A stretch of DNA of 64,000 bases from JAOUEA01 sp963762075 (GTDB taxonomy: Bacteria; Actinomycetota; UBA4738; HRBIN12), in NCBI GenBank assembly GCA_963762075.1, contig CAVXJC010000004.1, positions 62,001 through 126,000 of the forward strand, given 5' to 3'. Position numbers and translations under genes: made by a program. The notes beneath the pieces were generated by a model. The model made no database searches. It worked only from the letters and a program-made list of their open reading frames with translations, and was not told where the DNA came from. Position 1 is the first letter of the stretch. Each line of letters starts with the position of its first letter. Shown here in pieces: positions 49,336 through 58,584 of this stretch.

Positions 49336-50459
49336 CGCGAGACCCCTGCCAGCTCCCCGACCCGGCGGGCCATCGCCTCGGCGGCATCGGTCAACGCGGC
49401 TCCGGCATCGGCGATCGCGGCCTGGGCCCCTACCCGTTCGACGAGCGAGACGACCGGCACTCCCGGATCGATCGTCGCTCGTCCGCAGACAATCGCCACG
49501 GGCACCTTCGCGAGTGCGCACGCCCGCAGGATGCCGGCAGGCACCTTGCCGCGTAGCGACTGCTCGTCGAGCGAGCCCTCCCCGGTGATCACGAGGTCGG
49601 CACGGGCGATGCGATCGACCAGTCCGACGGCGTTCATGACGACCTCGACCCCCGGTCGCAGCTTCGCGCCGCAGAATGCCAAGAGCCCGAAGCCGAGGCC
49701 GCCTGCCGCTCCGGCGCCGGGCTCGTCACGCAGGTTGACGCCCAGATCGCGCTCGACCACCGCCGCCAGATGGCCCAAAGCTCGGTCGAGCACCATCACG
49801 TCGTCGCGCGAGGCACCCTTCTGCGGCCCGTACACCGCGCTCGCTCCCGCCGGTCCGACGAGCGGGTTGTCCACGTCACAGGCCCCGGTGACCGAGACCC
49901 CGACGAGACCCGGGTGCATCGACGAGACGTCGATGCGGGCAAGCGAGGCGAGCGCGGCGCCGCCATCGGCGATCTCCTCACCCGACGGGCCGAGCAAACG
50001 CGCCCCCAGCGCCGAGGCCATGCCCGCCCCCCCATCGTTCGTCGCGCTGCCCCCGATGCAGACCAACAGATGGCGCGCGCCGGCGTCGATCGACCGCGCC
50101 ATGAGCTCACCGGTGCCTCGTGTACTGGTCCTCAGGGGGTCTCGTCGGGTCGCGGCGAGCAGTGCGAGACCGGAGGCGCGCGCCATCTCCACGACACCGA
50201 GGTTTCCGTCGGCCCGCGGCACGATCCCGAACGCCGCCTCGACCGAGTCCCCCAACGGTCCGGAGACGTTCGCCAGCTCGATGCGCCCGGAGAGCGCGTC
50301 GACGAGAGCCTCCATCGTCCCTTCGCCACCGTCTGCCATCGGCACCAGCTCGAGGTCGTCGCGCGGCCGCTGCCGACGCCATCCCGTTCCGAACGCATCC
50401 GCTGCCTGACGTGCGGTGAGCGTGCCACGGAACTTGTCTGGAGCCACGAGGATGCGCAC
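49332..50459 (-). CDS. glxK: Glycerate kinase
   Basis: 375 residues from GTG 50459 (VRILVAPDKFRGTLTARQAADA). It makes 2- or 3-phosphoglycerate from D-glycerate and ATP. Marks are PMADGGEGTMEALVDA, CIGGSATNDGGAGMASALGARL, GPQKGAS and ITGEGSLDEQSLRGKVP. It links glycerate from serine, glyoxylate or sugar acids to lower glycolysis. Coupled to the YbaK gene behind it. Confidence 0.93.
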   Translation of the reverse strand: MRILVAPDKFRGTLTARQAADAFGTGWRRQRPRDDLELVPMADGGEGTMEALVDALSGRIELANVSGPLGDSVEAAFGIVPRADGNLGVVEMARASGLALLAATRRDPLRTSTRGTGELMARSIDAGARHLLVCIGGSATNDGGAGMASALGARLLGPSGEEIADGGAALASLARIDVSSMHPGLVGVSVTGACDVDNPLVGPAGASAVYGPQKGASRDDVMVLDRALGHLAAVVERDLGVNLRDEPGAGAAGGLGFGLLAFCGAKLRPGVEVVMNAVGLVDRIARADLVITGEGSLDEQSLRGKVPAGILRACALAKVPVAIVCGRATIDPGVPVVSLVERVGAQAAIADAGAALTDAAEAMARRVGELAGVSR

Positions 50460-50470
50460 GAGCCGGACTG

Positions 50471-50483
50471 TACAATCCGCGCC
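50471..50483 (+). promoter_or_regulatory. Leaderless -10 box of MDMPI-type gene
   Basis: TACAAT (50471-50476) ends 7 nt before GTG 50484, only 11 nt after the start of the divergent glycerate kinase. Confidence 0.5.
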
Positions 50484-51314
50484 GTGACTCTCGAACGGGC
50501 TGAGCTGCTGGGCATCGCGCACGCCGAGCGCCAGCGGCTCGGCCGCATGATCCAGTACGCGGACCCAGGATCGTGGGAACAGCCGAGCGCTGCGGACGGA
50601 TGGTGGAACCGCGATGTGATCGCCCACCTCGGTGCCGGTGACACGATCGCCGCTCAGCTCGTCGCCGGGGAGCCCGCCACCGAGCTCGAGGAGTGGAGAG
50701 CCGAGCAGGCCGACGGCCCGTTCGACATCGACGCCTTCAACGCCTCCACGGTGAACCGGCGCTCCGGTCTCGATACGCACGAGGTGCTGATCCGATGGGG
50801 ACAGGCCGCCGACTCCTTCCTGTCGCATTGCACGGCACTCTCCGACGACGAATGGGCCTCCAAGCGCTTCGACTACGTCGCCGGACCGATCGCGGCCCGC
50901 TACCTCGTGCAGACCCGGGTCGTGGAATGGTGGCTCCACGGCGAAGACATCCGAGCCACGAACGGGCTCGGACCCCAGATCGAACACTGGCCGATCTACC
51001 TGACGGTCGACCTCGCGGTGCGCATGCTGCCGTGGTCGCTCGGCCGTTCGGGCCACGACCTGTCCGGGCGAACCGTGCTTGTCGAGGTCGACGGCGCCGG
51101 TCAAGGCTCGTGGCACTGGGGCCTCGGCGCCGGCGAGTCGCCGAGTGCCCGCTCGAGGCCCGACGCGACGATCTCCGGGCGCGCGCCCCAGCTCGCCCTC
51201 GTCGCGGGCCAGCGCCTGAAGCCCGACGACGTGTTGCTCTCGGGAAACGTGGTGCTCGGCGGCGACCGCCAGCTCGCCGACACGGTGCTGCGACACGTTC
51301 GAGCCTTCCCGTAG
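50484..51314 (+). CDS. Maleylpyruvate isomerase N-terminal (mycothiol-dependent DinB-like) family protein
   Basis: 276 residues from GTG 50484 (VTLERAELLGIAHAERQRLG). The four-helix DinB-like fold carries the metal histidines in VIAHLGAGDTIAAQL and VVEWWLHGEDIRATNG; a C-terminal SCP2-like part (LSGRTVLVEVDGAGQGSW, PDDVLLSGNVVLGGD) follows. Such enzymes use mycothiol for S-transfer in Actinomycetota. The substrate is unknown. Confidence 0.88.
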   Translation: MTLERAELLGIAHAERQRLGRMIQYADPGSWEQPSAADGWWNRDVIAHLGAGDTIAAQLVAGEPATELEEWRAEQADGPFDIDAFNASTVNRRSGLDTHEVLIRWGQAADSFLSHCTALSDDEWASKRFDYVAGPIAARYLVQTRVVEWWLHGEDIRATNGLGPQIEHWPIYLTVDLAVRMLPWSLGRSGHDLSGRTVLVEVDGAGQGSWHWGLGAGESPSARSRPDATISGRAPQLALVAGQRLKPDDVLLSGNVVLGGDRQLADTVLRHVRAFP

Positions 51315-51334
51315 GTCGCCGGGGTCGAGACACC

Positions 51335-52327
51335 TCATCGCGTGACGACCAACCGCTTCACGGCCCGCGGGTGCGATCCGAACCGATACTTGTAGGAGTA
51401 GTCGCCTTTCAGCAGGTCGAACCCGTCGCAGCCTTCATCGATCGCGAGCCTGATGTCCTCGGCGACGAGCACCATGCCCGGGGCGAGGTTCCCCCACGAC
51501 CGGTCGAACGCAGAGTTGTAGAGATACGAGGTGCCGCCCCAGACGAATCCGATCGTGCCGGCGGCGAGCTGGTCCCCCACCTCGATGAACGTGAGCCGGA
51601 ACACACCGTCGGCGCAGAAGGCCTCACCGAGGCGGCGGAAGAAGATCTCCATCCCTGGCACCATGAACACGCCCTTGGGACCCGCCGACGTTCGGTGCAG
51701 CTCCACGAACCGATCGAGCAGCGGGATCAACGTGTTGCCGTCGGCCGCGACGATGCGGAATCCGCCCGCCTCCTCGTTGAGCTTTCGTGCCTTGCGCTTG
51801 ATCTCGTGCCGATGCTTTGAGGACAGGCCGGCCATGTACTCGTCCCAGGTCGCGGGCAGGGGCAGGAAGGGGGCCACGCCGTTCTGGTCGTCGGTCTCTT
51901 CGACCGTGAGACCGGCGGCGTCGGCGGCGTCTTCGAGCAAGCCCAGCCACGGCTCGTCGTCGGGGAGCCCGCGGAGATCGGCGCCGCGCCAGTCGTCGCG
52001 CCCGAGCAGGCCCCTCCAGAGTTCCTTGGCCATCGCATCGTGACGTCCGGGCAGACCTACGGGCCCCATGTAGTCGGTGACCTCGGTGCCTCCGAGGAAG
52101 CGCAGCGTCTCGCCGATGCGCTCGAACGCGCAGGCACCGACCTGGGTGCCGTCTTCCTCCTCGGCGAAGGCGAGCAGCAGATGGTCTGGCTGCTCGCCGA
52201 ACTCTTCCCAATAGAGCTTCAGATAGGCCGGCGTGTGGAAGAACGTGCCGGCGGGATCGGCCTCGACGAGCTCATGCCACCCACGCCGGTGGAAGTCCCG
52301 TCCGTCCTCGCTGAACACGATGCGCAT
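51335..52327 (-). CDS. FemAB-like GNAT acyltransferase (BioF2-like)
   Basis: 330 residues. Two GNAT-type halves: TFFHTPAYLKLYWEEFGEQ to NGVAPFLPLPATWDEYM, then KHRHEIKRKARKLNEEAGG with FIEVGDQLAAGTIGFVWGG and YLYNSAFDRSWGNLAPGMVL. Members add amino acids or acyl groups in cell-wall or polysaccharide synthesis. The substrate is unknown. It is followed by the DUF2207 membrane gene upstream on the same strand, 25 nt away. Confidence 0.85.
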   Translation of the reverse strand: MRIVFSEDGRDFHRRGWHELVEADPAGTFFHTPAYLKLYWEEFGEQPDHLLLAFAEEEDGTQVGACAFERIGETLRFLGGTEVTDYMGPVGLPGRHDAMAKELWRGLLGRDDWRGADLRGLPDDEPWLGLLEDAADAAGLTVEETDDQNGVAPFLPLPATWDEYMAGLSSKHRHEIKRKARKLNEEAGGFRIVAADGNTLIPLLDRFVELHRTSAGPKGVFMVPGMEIFFRRLGEAFCADGVFRLTFIEVGDQLAAGTIGFVWGGTSYLYNSAFDRSWGNLAPGMVLVAEDIRLAIDEGCDGFDLLKGDYSYKYRFGSHPRAVKRLVVTR

Positions 52328-52351
52328 CTGCTCAGATGCTACGGCCGGGGT

Positions 52352-54163
52352 TCACCAGCTGCCGCCGCCTCCGCCGCCTCCGCCGCCGCCGGAGAAGCCG
52401 CCGCCGGAGAAGCCGCTCGCTCCCGAGCCCGACGGCGTCGAGGCGATCGTGCCGCCGGTCGTGACCGCGAAGCCGTCCATCGACTCCGCGAAGTGCGCGA
52501 ATACGAACGGGTGCGGCGAGATGTACCAACTCGTGTCGGGCTGTACGCCGAGCGCCGCGAAAGCCTTGGCCCACCGGTCGGTGCACCCGAAGACGATCGC
52601 GAACGGCAGGAAGCGCGTGAACACCATCTCCTTCTCCGCCCATCGCGACATGTGGGTCTCGGCGGTCTCGATCACGGTGCGGAACCCGCGCACCCGCCGC
52701 AGCATCGCGGTGCCCTTCGCAGTGCGCGCGGGCATGCGCGAGGCGGTGACCAGCAACAGCACCCCGCCCAGGATCAGCGGCGCGCCGAGCAAGCCCCAAT
52801 GGGTCCATCGCGCCAGCGCGAAGGTCGCCGCCCCCGCCGCCAGCAACGCCACCACACCGATGGCCTGCCATCTCGATCGCACCTTGTCGGGGCGTTCGCT
52901 GAACCACCCCCGATCGACCGCGTCTGCGTAGAGCAACTCCTGCACGTCGACGAGGCGCGAGGCGAATGTGTTCTTGAGCTCGGAGATCGTCACCTCGGTT
53001 CCGTCGCGGAACAAGCCCGTGAGCAGCCGGCGCTCGTAGGCAAGCAGATCGTCGTCGGGTTTCTCCAGCCTGATGAGGCGCCAGTCGGGCTTGCCGAAGA
53101 ACCCTTCCTTCGGGATCTCTTGTATGAGCAAGTACCCACGGACCGCGAGGTCGACGAGCGTCGCCGAGACGTCGAGCACGTTGGCCTGCTCGTCGACGAG
53201 CGTGCCCATCTGGCCCGGAAGCATGTCGTCCGGCGCCGCGAACTCCACCGGGGCCGACGCATCGGCCTCCCCGAGCGGCACGGGTTGGTGCTCCCCGGTC
53301 GGATTGCCCATCACGTGGTCGACCTGCGATCCACGGAACCTGCGGTCGCGGCCGCGTCGCCACACGAGTGCGACGACACCGCCGACCACAGCCAGGGCGA
53401 GCACACCGGTCGTGCCGAGCGTTGCCGGCGTCGCCTCGAACGCCCGGGCGGGCGTCCAACGCTCCTCGAGCACTGGCGCCGGCTCGGGCACCGCGCCCTT
53501 GGGGAGTCCCACCACGACCGTGACTCCGCTGTAGGGACCAAGGCCCGAATGTGCGAACCGCGCCTCGGCGCCTTTCGCGGTCGACCTGTCGCAGGGCAAC
53601 GTCGAACCCTCGTACCCCTGGAAGCACGCCACCTGCGTGATCTCGGCCGGCGCTCGAACGGCGATCGTGGCACGCTCGATGGGCGCCGGCCATTCGGAAC
53701 CGACGGCGTTCCAATACAGCTCGTCGTGATCGGGGAAGCCATTGAGCGCCGCGTCGACCGTGTAGGTCAGCTCGTAGGTGTGCCGACCCGTGATCTCGAT
53801 ATCCGCGTCGCCGATCCTGATGCGCGTGATGCCGCCCTCGACCGCCTCGACGACATATCCCGCGGGCGTGTCCCCGGAACCTCGCACCTCGATCACCTCG
53901 AGCGGATAGACACGGTCGTACGTCTCGTCGTAGGTCGATCGGGTCGGGATGTCGCGCAGGATGCCGTGACGCGGGTCCGAACCGAAGTCGTAGTCGATCG
54001 TCTCGACGATCGTGAGCATGCCGTCGTCACCGATCTCGATCACGACGTCGTAGCCGGTGATGCGCTCCCCGGCCTGGGCGAACGCGGCTGAGGCACCCGC
54101 CAGCGTGGCCACGACCATGACACCGGCGATCGCGAGCGATCGGCGCGCGCCCCACGTCCTCAT
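52352..54163 (-). CDS. DUF2207 membrane protein
   Basis: 603 residues from ATG 54163. A signal peptide (RRSLAIAGVMVVATLAGASAA) leads an extracellular beta domain (GYDVVIEIGDDGMLTIVETIDYDF, ILRDIPTR), a helix (TTGVLALAVVGGVVALVW), a cytoplasmic winged-helix-like part, two more helices and a glycine-serine-rich C-terminus ending SW. The layout is that of DUF2207 proteins, of unknown function. The 54164-54353 gap upstream holds no gene. Confidence 0.9.
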   Translation of the reverse strand: MRTWGARRSLAIAGVMVVATLAGASAAFAQAGERITGYDVVIEIGDDGMLTIVETIDYDFGSDPRHGILRDIPTRSTYDETYDRVYPLEVIEVRGSGDTPAGYVVEAVEGGITRIRIGDADIEITGRHTYELTYTVDAALNGFPDHDELYWNAVGSEWPAPIERATIAVRAPAEITQVACFQGYEGSTLPCDRSTAKGAEARFAHSGLGPYSGVTVVVGLPKGAVPEPAPVLEERWTPARAFEATPATLGTTGVLALAVVGGVVALVWRRGRDRRFRGSQVDHVMGNPTGEHQPVPLGEADASAPVEFAAPDDMLPGQMGTLVDEQANVLDVSATLVDLAVRGYLLIQEIPKEGFFGKPDWRLIRLEKPDDDLLAYERRLLTGLFRDGTEVTISELKNTFASRLVDVQELLYADAVDRGWFSERPDKVRSRWQAIGVVALLAAGAATFALARWTHWGLLGAPLILGGVLLLVTASRMPARTAKGTAMLRRVRGFRTVIETAETHMSRWAEKEMVFTRFLPFAIVFGCTDRWAKAFAALGVQPDTSWYISPHPFVFAHFAESMDGFAVTTGGTIASTPSGSGASGFSGGGFSGGGGGGGGGGSW

Positions 54164-54353
54164 AGGTGCTCCACGAAGGCTCGAACGTGGAGAAGACGAA
54201 ATCCATCGGATGCCCGACCGCGAGTGATGAACACACCAGCGCCGGCGCAACGAAGAGCGCGATCTTGCCACGGCTTCACGGCGCGCAGCTTAGCCAGGAA
54301 GCGAGACCGGTACGACCACCCGGCCCGTCTCTAGTCCGATATCGACGAGTTCG

Positions 54354-54812
54354 TCAGCCCACCGTATGTGACTGGTCGCCGCTCGCACTACCGGCGCCGT
54401 CGAGGGCATCTTGCAGCACGTCCCATGCGAGCACGGCGCACTTGATGCGGATCGGGTACTTCACGACGCCCTTGAGCGCCACGAGGTCGCCGAACGAATC
54501 CTCGTCGGGCTCGACGTCTCCGGCCATCATGCCCCGGAACTCCCCCGCCAGCGCCTTCGCCTCGTCGACGCTGGTGCCGGTAACCGCCTCGGTCATCATC
54601 GATGCGCTCGACTGGCTGATCGAACATCCGGCCCCTTGGAACGTCACCTCGGCGACCGAGTCGCCTTCGACGTGGGCGAAGACGGTGATCTCGTCGCCGC
54701 AGAGCGGGTTGTTCGCATGACACTGCAGCTCGGCCCCGGGCAGCTCTCGCTTGTTCCGCGGGCTCTTGTAGTGGTCGAGGATGACTTCCTTGTAGATGTC
54801 GTCGAGCCCCAC
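54354..54812 (-). CDS. sufU: SufU-type Fe-S scaffold/zinc sulfur transfer protein
   Basis: 152 residues from GTG 54812 (VGLDDIYKEVILDHYKSPRN). The conserved ligand cysteines are in NNPLCGDEI, GAGCSISQSSASMM and RIKCAVLAWDVL. SufU accepts sulfur from SufS. It is last in the suf operon, 38 nt after sufS. Confidence 0.93.
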   Translation of the reverse strand: MGLDDIYKEVILDHYKSPRNKRELPGAELQCHANNPLCGDEITVFAHVEGDSVAEVTFQGAGCSISQSSASMMTEAVTGTSVDEAKALAGEFRGMMAGDVEPDEDSFGDLVALKGVVKYPIRIKCAVLAWDVLQDALDGAGSASGDQSHTVG

Positions 54813-54850
54813 GGTTCCCTCTCTCGTTCGTCCGTCGATCGTGCTCGTGC

Positions 54851-56104
54851 TCAGCCGAAGATGGCCTGTGCCCGATCGAGCGCGTCGATCAGGGCGTCGA
54901 CCTCGGCGGTGGTGTTGTACACGTAGAACGATGCGCGCGCCGTCGCCGGCACTCCGTATCGGCGCATCGCGAGCTGCGCGCAATGGTGGCCCGCCCGGAT
55001 CGCGACTCCCTCCTCGTTCAGGATCGTCGCGAGGTCGTGCGGATGCACATCTTTGAACCAGAAGCTCACGGCGCCGCCACGGATGCTGGGGTCCTTGGGT
55101 CCGAAGACGGTGGCGCCGGCGTCGAGCAGGCGATCGAGCGCGTAGCCGGTGATCTCTTCCTCGTGGGCTCGCACGTTCGCCATGCCGAGCGCCTCGAGGT
55201 AGTCGATCGCGGCGGCGAGACCCACCTGCTCGGCGATCGGCATGGTGCCCGCCTCGAACTTGTACGGCGAGGGCTTGTACGTGCTGTGGTCGTGGAAGAC
55301 CTCGTGGATCATCTCGCCGCCACCGAACATCGGTTCCATCGACTCGAGCACCGCGCGTTTGCCGTACAGGCCGCCACTCGCCGTGGGCCCGAGCATCTTG
55401 TGGCCGGTGAAACCCAGCAGGTCGACGTCGAGTGCCTGCACGTCGATCGGTGAGTGGGGGGCGAGCTGTGCGGCGTCGACCGCGATGAGGGCGCCGACCG
55501 CGTGCGCAGCCTCGGCGAGCTGGCGCAGCGGCGTGATCGTGCCGAGCGCGTTCGACATGCCGGTGACGCTCACGATCTTCGTGCGCTCGGTGAGCAGCGA
55601 CCCCAACTCCGAGAGGTCGAGCAAGCCGTCGTCCGTGAGCGGGATGTAACGAATCGTCGCCCCCGTGACCGCCGCCGTCATCTGCCATGGCACGATGTTG
55701 GAGTGGTGCTCCATCTCGGTGATCAGTACCTCGTCGCCTTCCCGCAGGTATGTGCGTCCCCAGCCCTGGGCCACCAGGTTCATCGATTCGGTGACCCCCC
55801 GGGTGAACACGATCGTCTCGGGATCGGGGGACCCCAGGAACCGAGCCACCGTCGCGCGCGCCCCCTCGTAGGCCTCGGTGGCCTCTTCGCCGAGCATGTG
55901 GATGCCACGGTGGGCGTTCGCGTTGTGGAGCCGGGTGAACTCCGCCACGGCATCGATCACATGGTTCGGCTTCTGTGAGGTCGCCGCGCTGTCGAGGTAC
56001 ACGAGCGGGCGGTCCCCCACGGTGCGGCTGAGGATGGGGAAGTCGCGCCGTATCGCCTCGACGTCGAGGCCGCCCACATGGGTGGTTGTGGCCTGGTCGT
56101 TCAT
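54851..56104 (-). CDS. sufS: Cysteine desulfurase SufS
   Basis: 417 residues. VYLDSAATSQKPNHVIDAV, TRGVTESMNLVAQGWG, EMEHHSNIVPWQ, DAAQLAPH, the PLP lysine in FTGHKMLGPTASGGLYGK and the active Cys loop RAGHHCAQLAMRR identify it. It supplies persulfide for cluster assembly by SufBCD through SufU. Confidence 0.95.
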   Translation of the reverse strand: MNDQATTTHVGGLDVEAIRRDFPILSRTVGDRPLVYLDSAATSQKPNHVIDAVAEFTRLHNANAHRGIHMLGEEATEAYEGARATVARFLGSPDPETIVFTRGVTESMNLVAQGWGRTYLREGDEVLITEMEHHSNIVPWQMTAAVTGATIRYIPLTDDGLLDLSELGSLLTERTKIVSVTGMSNALGTITPLRQLAEAAHAVGALIAVDAAQLAPHSPIDVQALDVDLLGFTGHKMLGPTASGGLYGKRAVLESMEPMFGGGEMIHEVFHDHSTYKPSPYKFEAGTMPIAEQVGLAAAIDYLEALGMANVRAHEEEITGYALDRLLDAGATVFGPKDPSIRGGAVSFWFKDVHPHDLATILNEEGVAIRAGHHCAQLAMRRYGVPATARASFYVYNTTAEVDALIDALDRAQAIFG

Positions 56105-56124
56105 AGATCCGCTCCTCGGTCGCG

Positions 56125-56928
56125 CTACCCGACCTCGACGGGGACTTCTGCCTCGAGCCCGAGTTCGGCCCTGATGCCCTCGTACCCCTTCTCCTCGAGC
56201 TCGTGTGCGAGCTCGGCGCCACCGGACTTCACGATACGCCCCTGCATCATCACGTGAACACGGTCGGGCGTGATGTGGTTCAGCATGCGCTGGTAGTGCG
56301 TGATGAGCAGCACACCGAGATCGGGGCCGACGAGCGCGTTCACACCCTCGGCGACCAGCTTGAGCGAGTCGATGTCGAGCCCGGAGTCGGTCTCGTCCAA
56401 GATCGCGATGCGCGGCTCGAGCACAGCGAGCTGCAGCACCTCGTTCCGCTTCTTCTCACCCCCGGAGAATCCCTGATTCACGTAGCGGTTCACCATGGCG
56501 TCGTCGATGCTCAGGCGCTCCATCTGTTCCTTCATGTGCTTGCGGAACGCAAGCGCACTGACTTGCTCGCCCTTGACCGCCTGGTACGCCGTGCGCAGGA
56601 AGTTCACGACGCTCACGCCCGGCACCTCGGTCGGGTACTGCATCGCGAGGAACAACCCTCGTTTGGCTCGCTGATCGGGCGTCAAGGCGCTGATGTCCTC
56701 GCCGTTGAAGATCACGCTGCCCGTGGTGATCGCGTAGCCCGGACGGCCCATGATCACGTTGGACAACGTCGACTTGCCCGAGCCGTTGGGACCCATCAGC
56801 GCGTGCGTCTCGCCCTGTCGCACGACGAGATCGATGCCGTTGAGGATCTGTTTGCCCTCGACGGTCGCATGCAGGTCGCGAACCTCGAGGGTCGCGGGGG
56901 TCGTGGACTTGCCGTTGGTATCGCTCAT
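56125..56928 (-). CDS. sufC: Fe-S cluster assembly ATPase SufC
   Basis: 267 residues. Walker A in MGPNGSGKSTLSNVIMG, Q-loop FLAMQYPTEVPGVSVVNFLR, signature FSGGEKKRNEVLQ, Walker B AILDETDSGLDID and H-loop ITHYQRML. It energises the SufB-SufD scaffold. Confidence 0.96.
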   Translation of the reverse strand: MSDTNGKSTTPATLEVRDLHATVEGKQILNGIDLVVRQGETHALMGPNGSGKSTLSNVIMGRPGYAITTGSVIFNGEDISALTPDQRAKRGLFLAMQYPTEVPGVSVVNFLRTAYQAVKGEQVSALAFRKHMKEQMERLSIDDAMVNRYVNQGFSGGEKKRNEVLQLAVLEPRIAILDETDSGLDIDSLKLVAEGVNALVGPDLGVLLITHYQRMLNHITPDRVHVMMQGRIVKSGGAELAHELEEKGYEGIRAELGLEAEVPVEVG

Positions 56929-56935
56929 CGCTTGC

Positions 56936-57253
56936 TCACACCTCGATCATCACGTCGCCGCCGTCGATCGTCACCTGGAAGCTGTCGACGGGCTGGGTGG
57001 CAGGCAGCGTCTTCGGGCTGCCCGTGTTCAGGTCGAAGGTCGAGCCGTGCTTCGGGCACTCGATCGTCTCGAGATCGACGTCGACCTCGCCCTCGTCCAG
57101 GTAGTACTTGGCATGGCTGCAGATCGCATCGAGGGCTCGGAACCCCTCGTTGCCCAGGTTCACGACCGCGATGAGGCGTCCATCGAGCGCGAACCGCCGG
57201 GCCTCACCGGGGCCAACGTCCTTGGTCTCGCAGACACGCACCGCGGGGCTCAT
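56936..57253 (-). CDS. Rieske [2Fe-2S] ferredoxin in suf operon
   Basis: 105 residues. The Rieske ligands are in CSHAKYYLDEGEV and CPKHGSTFDLNTG. Soluble, without membrane anchor. Such a gene lies between sufD and sufC in many actinobacterial suf operons; it may supply electrons for assembly. Its ATG overlaps... the sufD stop region by 4 nt (57250-57253). Confidence 0.92.
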   Translation of the reverse strand: MSPAVRVCETKDVGPGEARRFALDGRLIAVVNLGNEGFRALDAICSHAKYYLDEGEVDVDLETIECPKHGSTFDLNTGSPKTLPATQPVDSFQVTIDGGDVMIEV

Positions 57254-58584
57254 CTGATGCCCCGCGCCAGCTCGTCGGCGATCGCGGCAACGGCGCCGTC
57301 TCGCACCTCATCGATCTGCACGCGGTCGAGCACCTCCTGGAAGAAGCCGGTGACGATGAGACGCTCGGCCTCGTCCCGCGCGATGCCGCGGGACTCCAGG
57401 TAGAAGAGGGTGTCCTCCTCGACGGGACCGACGCTCGCGGCGTGGCCGCACTTCACGTCGTTGGCTTCGATCTCGAGGTTCGGGATGGCGTCGGCCTTGG
57501 CGTGCTCGCTCAACACGATGTTGCGACTCGTCTGCATCGCGTCGGTCTTCTGGGCGCCCGGTCGCACGTAGACCCAGCCGGAGTAGACAGCTCGCGAACG
57601 GTCGCGAAGGGCCCCCTTGTACAGCAGGTCGCTCCTGCAGTTCGGCGCCACATGCTCCTGTGTCGAACGATGGTCGAAGTGCTGCTCGCCTTCGGCGAAG
57701 AAGACGCCCAGCTGCTCGCTGAATCCGCCCGGTTCGGCGAGCTCGACCTCGGTCTCCGTACGGGCGAGATCGGCGCCGAAGCCGAGGCTCAGCGTGCGGA
57801 GGTCGGCATCTCGCCCGGTGCGCGCGCGTTGGATGGCGAGGTGCGTCATCCCGGCGCCCCAATCCTGGATGGCGGCGTAGCGGACGTGCGCCCCGTCGCC
57901 CACGTGGATCTCCGTGATCGCGTCGCTGAACGCCCGCGTGAGATCGGGTGACGCGTACCGCTCGATGAAGGTCACCTCGGCACCGGCCTCGACGACGATG
58001 AGCGTATGTGGGAACACCGCCGCTCCGTCCACGTCGACGTAGGTGAGGGTCTGCAATGGAAGATCGACCCTGGTGTCGCGCGGCACGTACAGGAACGTGC
58101 CCCCGGTGCGGAAGGCGGCGTGGAGCGCCGAGAATCTCGTTCGCTTGGTCGGCACGAGGTCGTGCAGGAAACGTTCGACAAGGTCGGTGTACTCGGCGGC
58201 CGCTCGGTCGAGGTCCGTGAAGATGACACCGCGGGCGGCGAGCGCCGGGTCGAGATGGGTCAGCATCATGTCGGAGTCATGCTGGATCTGGAGGCCGGCG
58301 CGCTCACCGATCGTGCCCGCTGCCTCCAAGATCTCGCTGGGCACGCCATCGAGGTTCTCCGCGCGTCCTCCGGGCGTGTACGGAGAGAAGTCGAGGGCGA
58401 ACTCCGAGAGGTCCGTATACCTCCACTCCTCGGTCTCCTGCGAGGGCGTGGGCAAGGACTGGAAGTCTTCGAACGCATCTCGGCGCAAGTCGCCGGAGAA
58501 CCCCGCTGCATCGGGGAGGCTCGCCAGGGCTGCACGGTCGAACGTGGTCTCGCGGATGTCGTTCGAAGTGGTCTCAGTGGTCAC
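57250..58584 (-). CDS. sufD: Fe-S cluster assembly protein SufD
   Basis: 444 residues from GTG 58584. The beta-helix core includes YVPRDTRVDLPLQTLTYVD, HTLIVVEAGAEVTFIERY, HFDHRSTQEHVAPNCRSDLLYKG and the C-terminal family end LIVTGFFQEVLDRVQIDEVRD. It forms the SufBC2D scaffold with SufB and SufC. The start overlaps the DinB-like gene stop (GTGA). Confidence 0.95.
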   Translation of the reverse strand: MTTETTSNDIRETTFDRAALASLPDAAGFSGDLRRDAFEDFQSLPTPSQETEEWRYTDLSEFALDFSPYTPGGRAENLDGVPSEILEAAGTIGERAGLQIQHDSDMMLTHLDPALAARGVIFTDLDRAAAEYTDLVERFLHDLVPTKRTRFSALHAAFRTGGTFLYVPRDTRVDLPLQTLTYVDVDGAAVFPHTLIVVEAGAEVTFIERYASPDLTRAFSDAITEIHVGDGAHVRYAAIQDWGAGMTHLAIQRARTGRDADLRTLSLGFGADLARTETEVELAEPGGFSEQLGVFFAEGEQHFDHRSTQEHVAPNCRSDLLYKGALRDRSRAVYSGWVYVRPGAQKTDAMQTSRNIVLSEHAKADAIPNLEIEANDVKCGHAASVGPVEEDTLFYLESRGIARDEAERLIVTGFFQEVLDRVQIDEVRDGAVAAIADELARGIR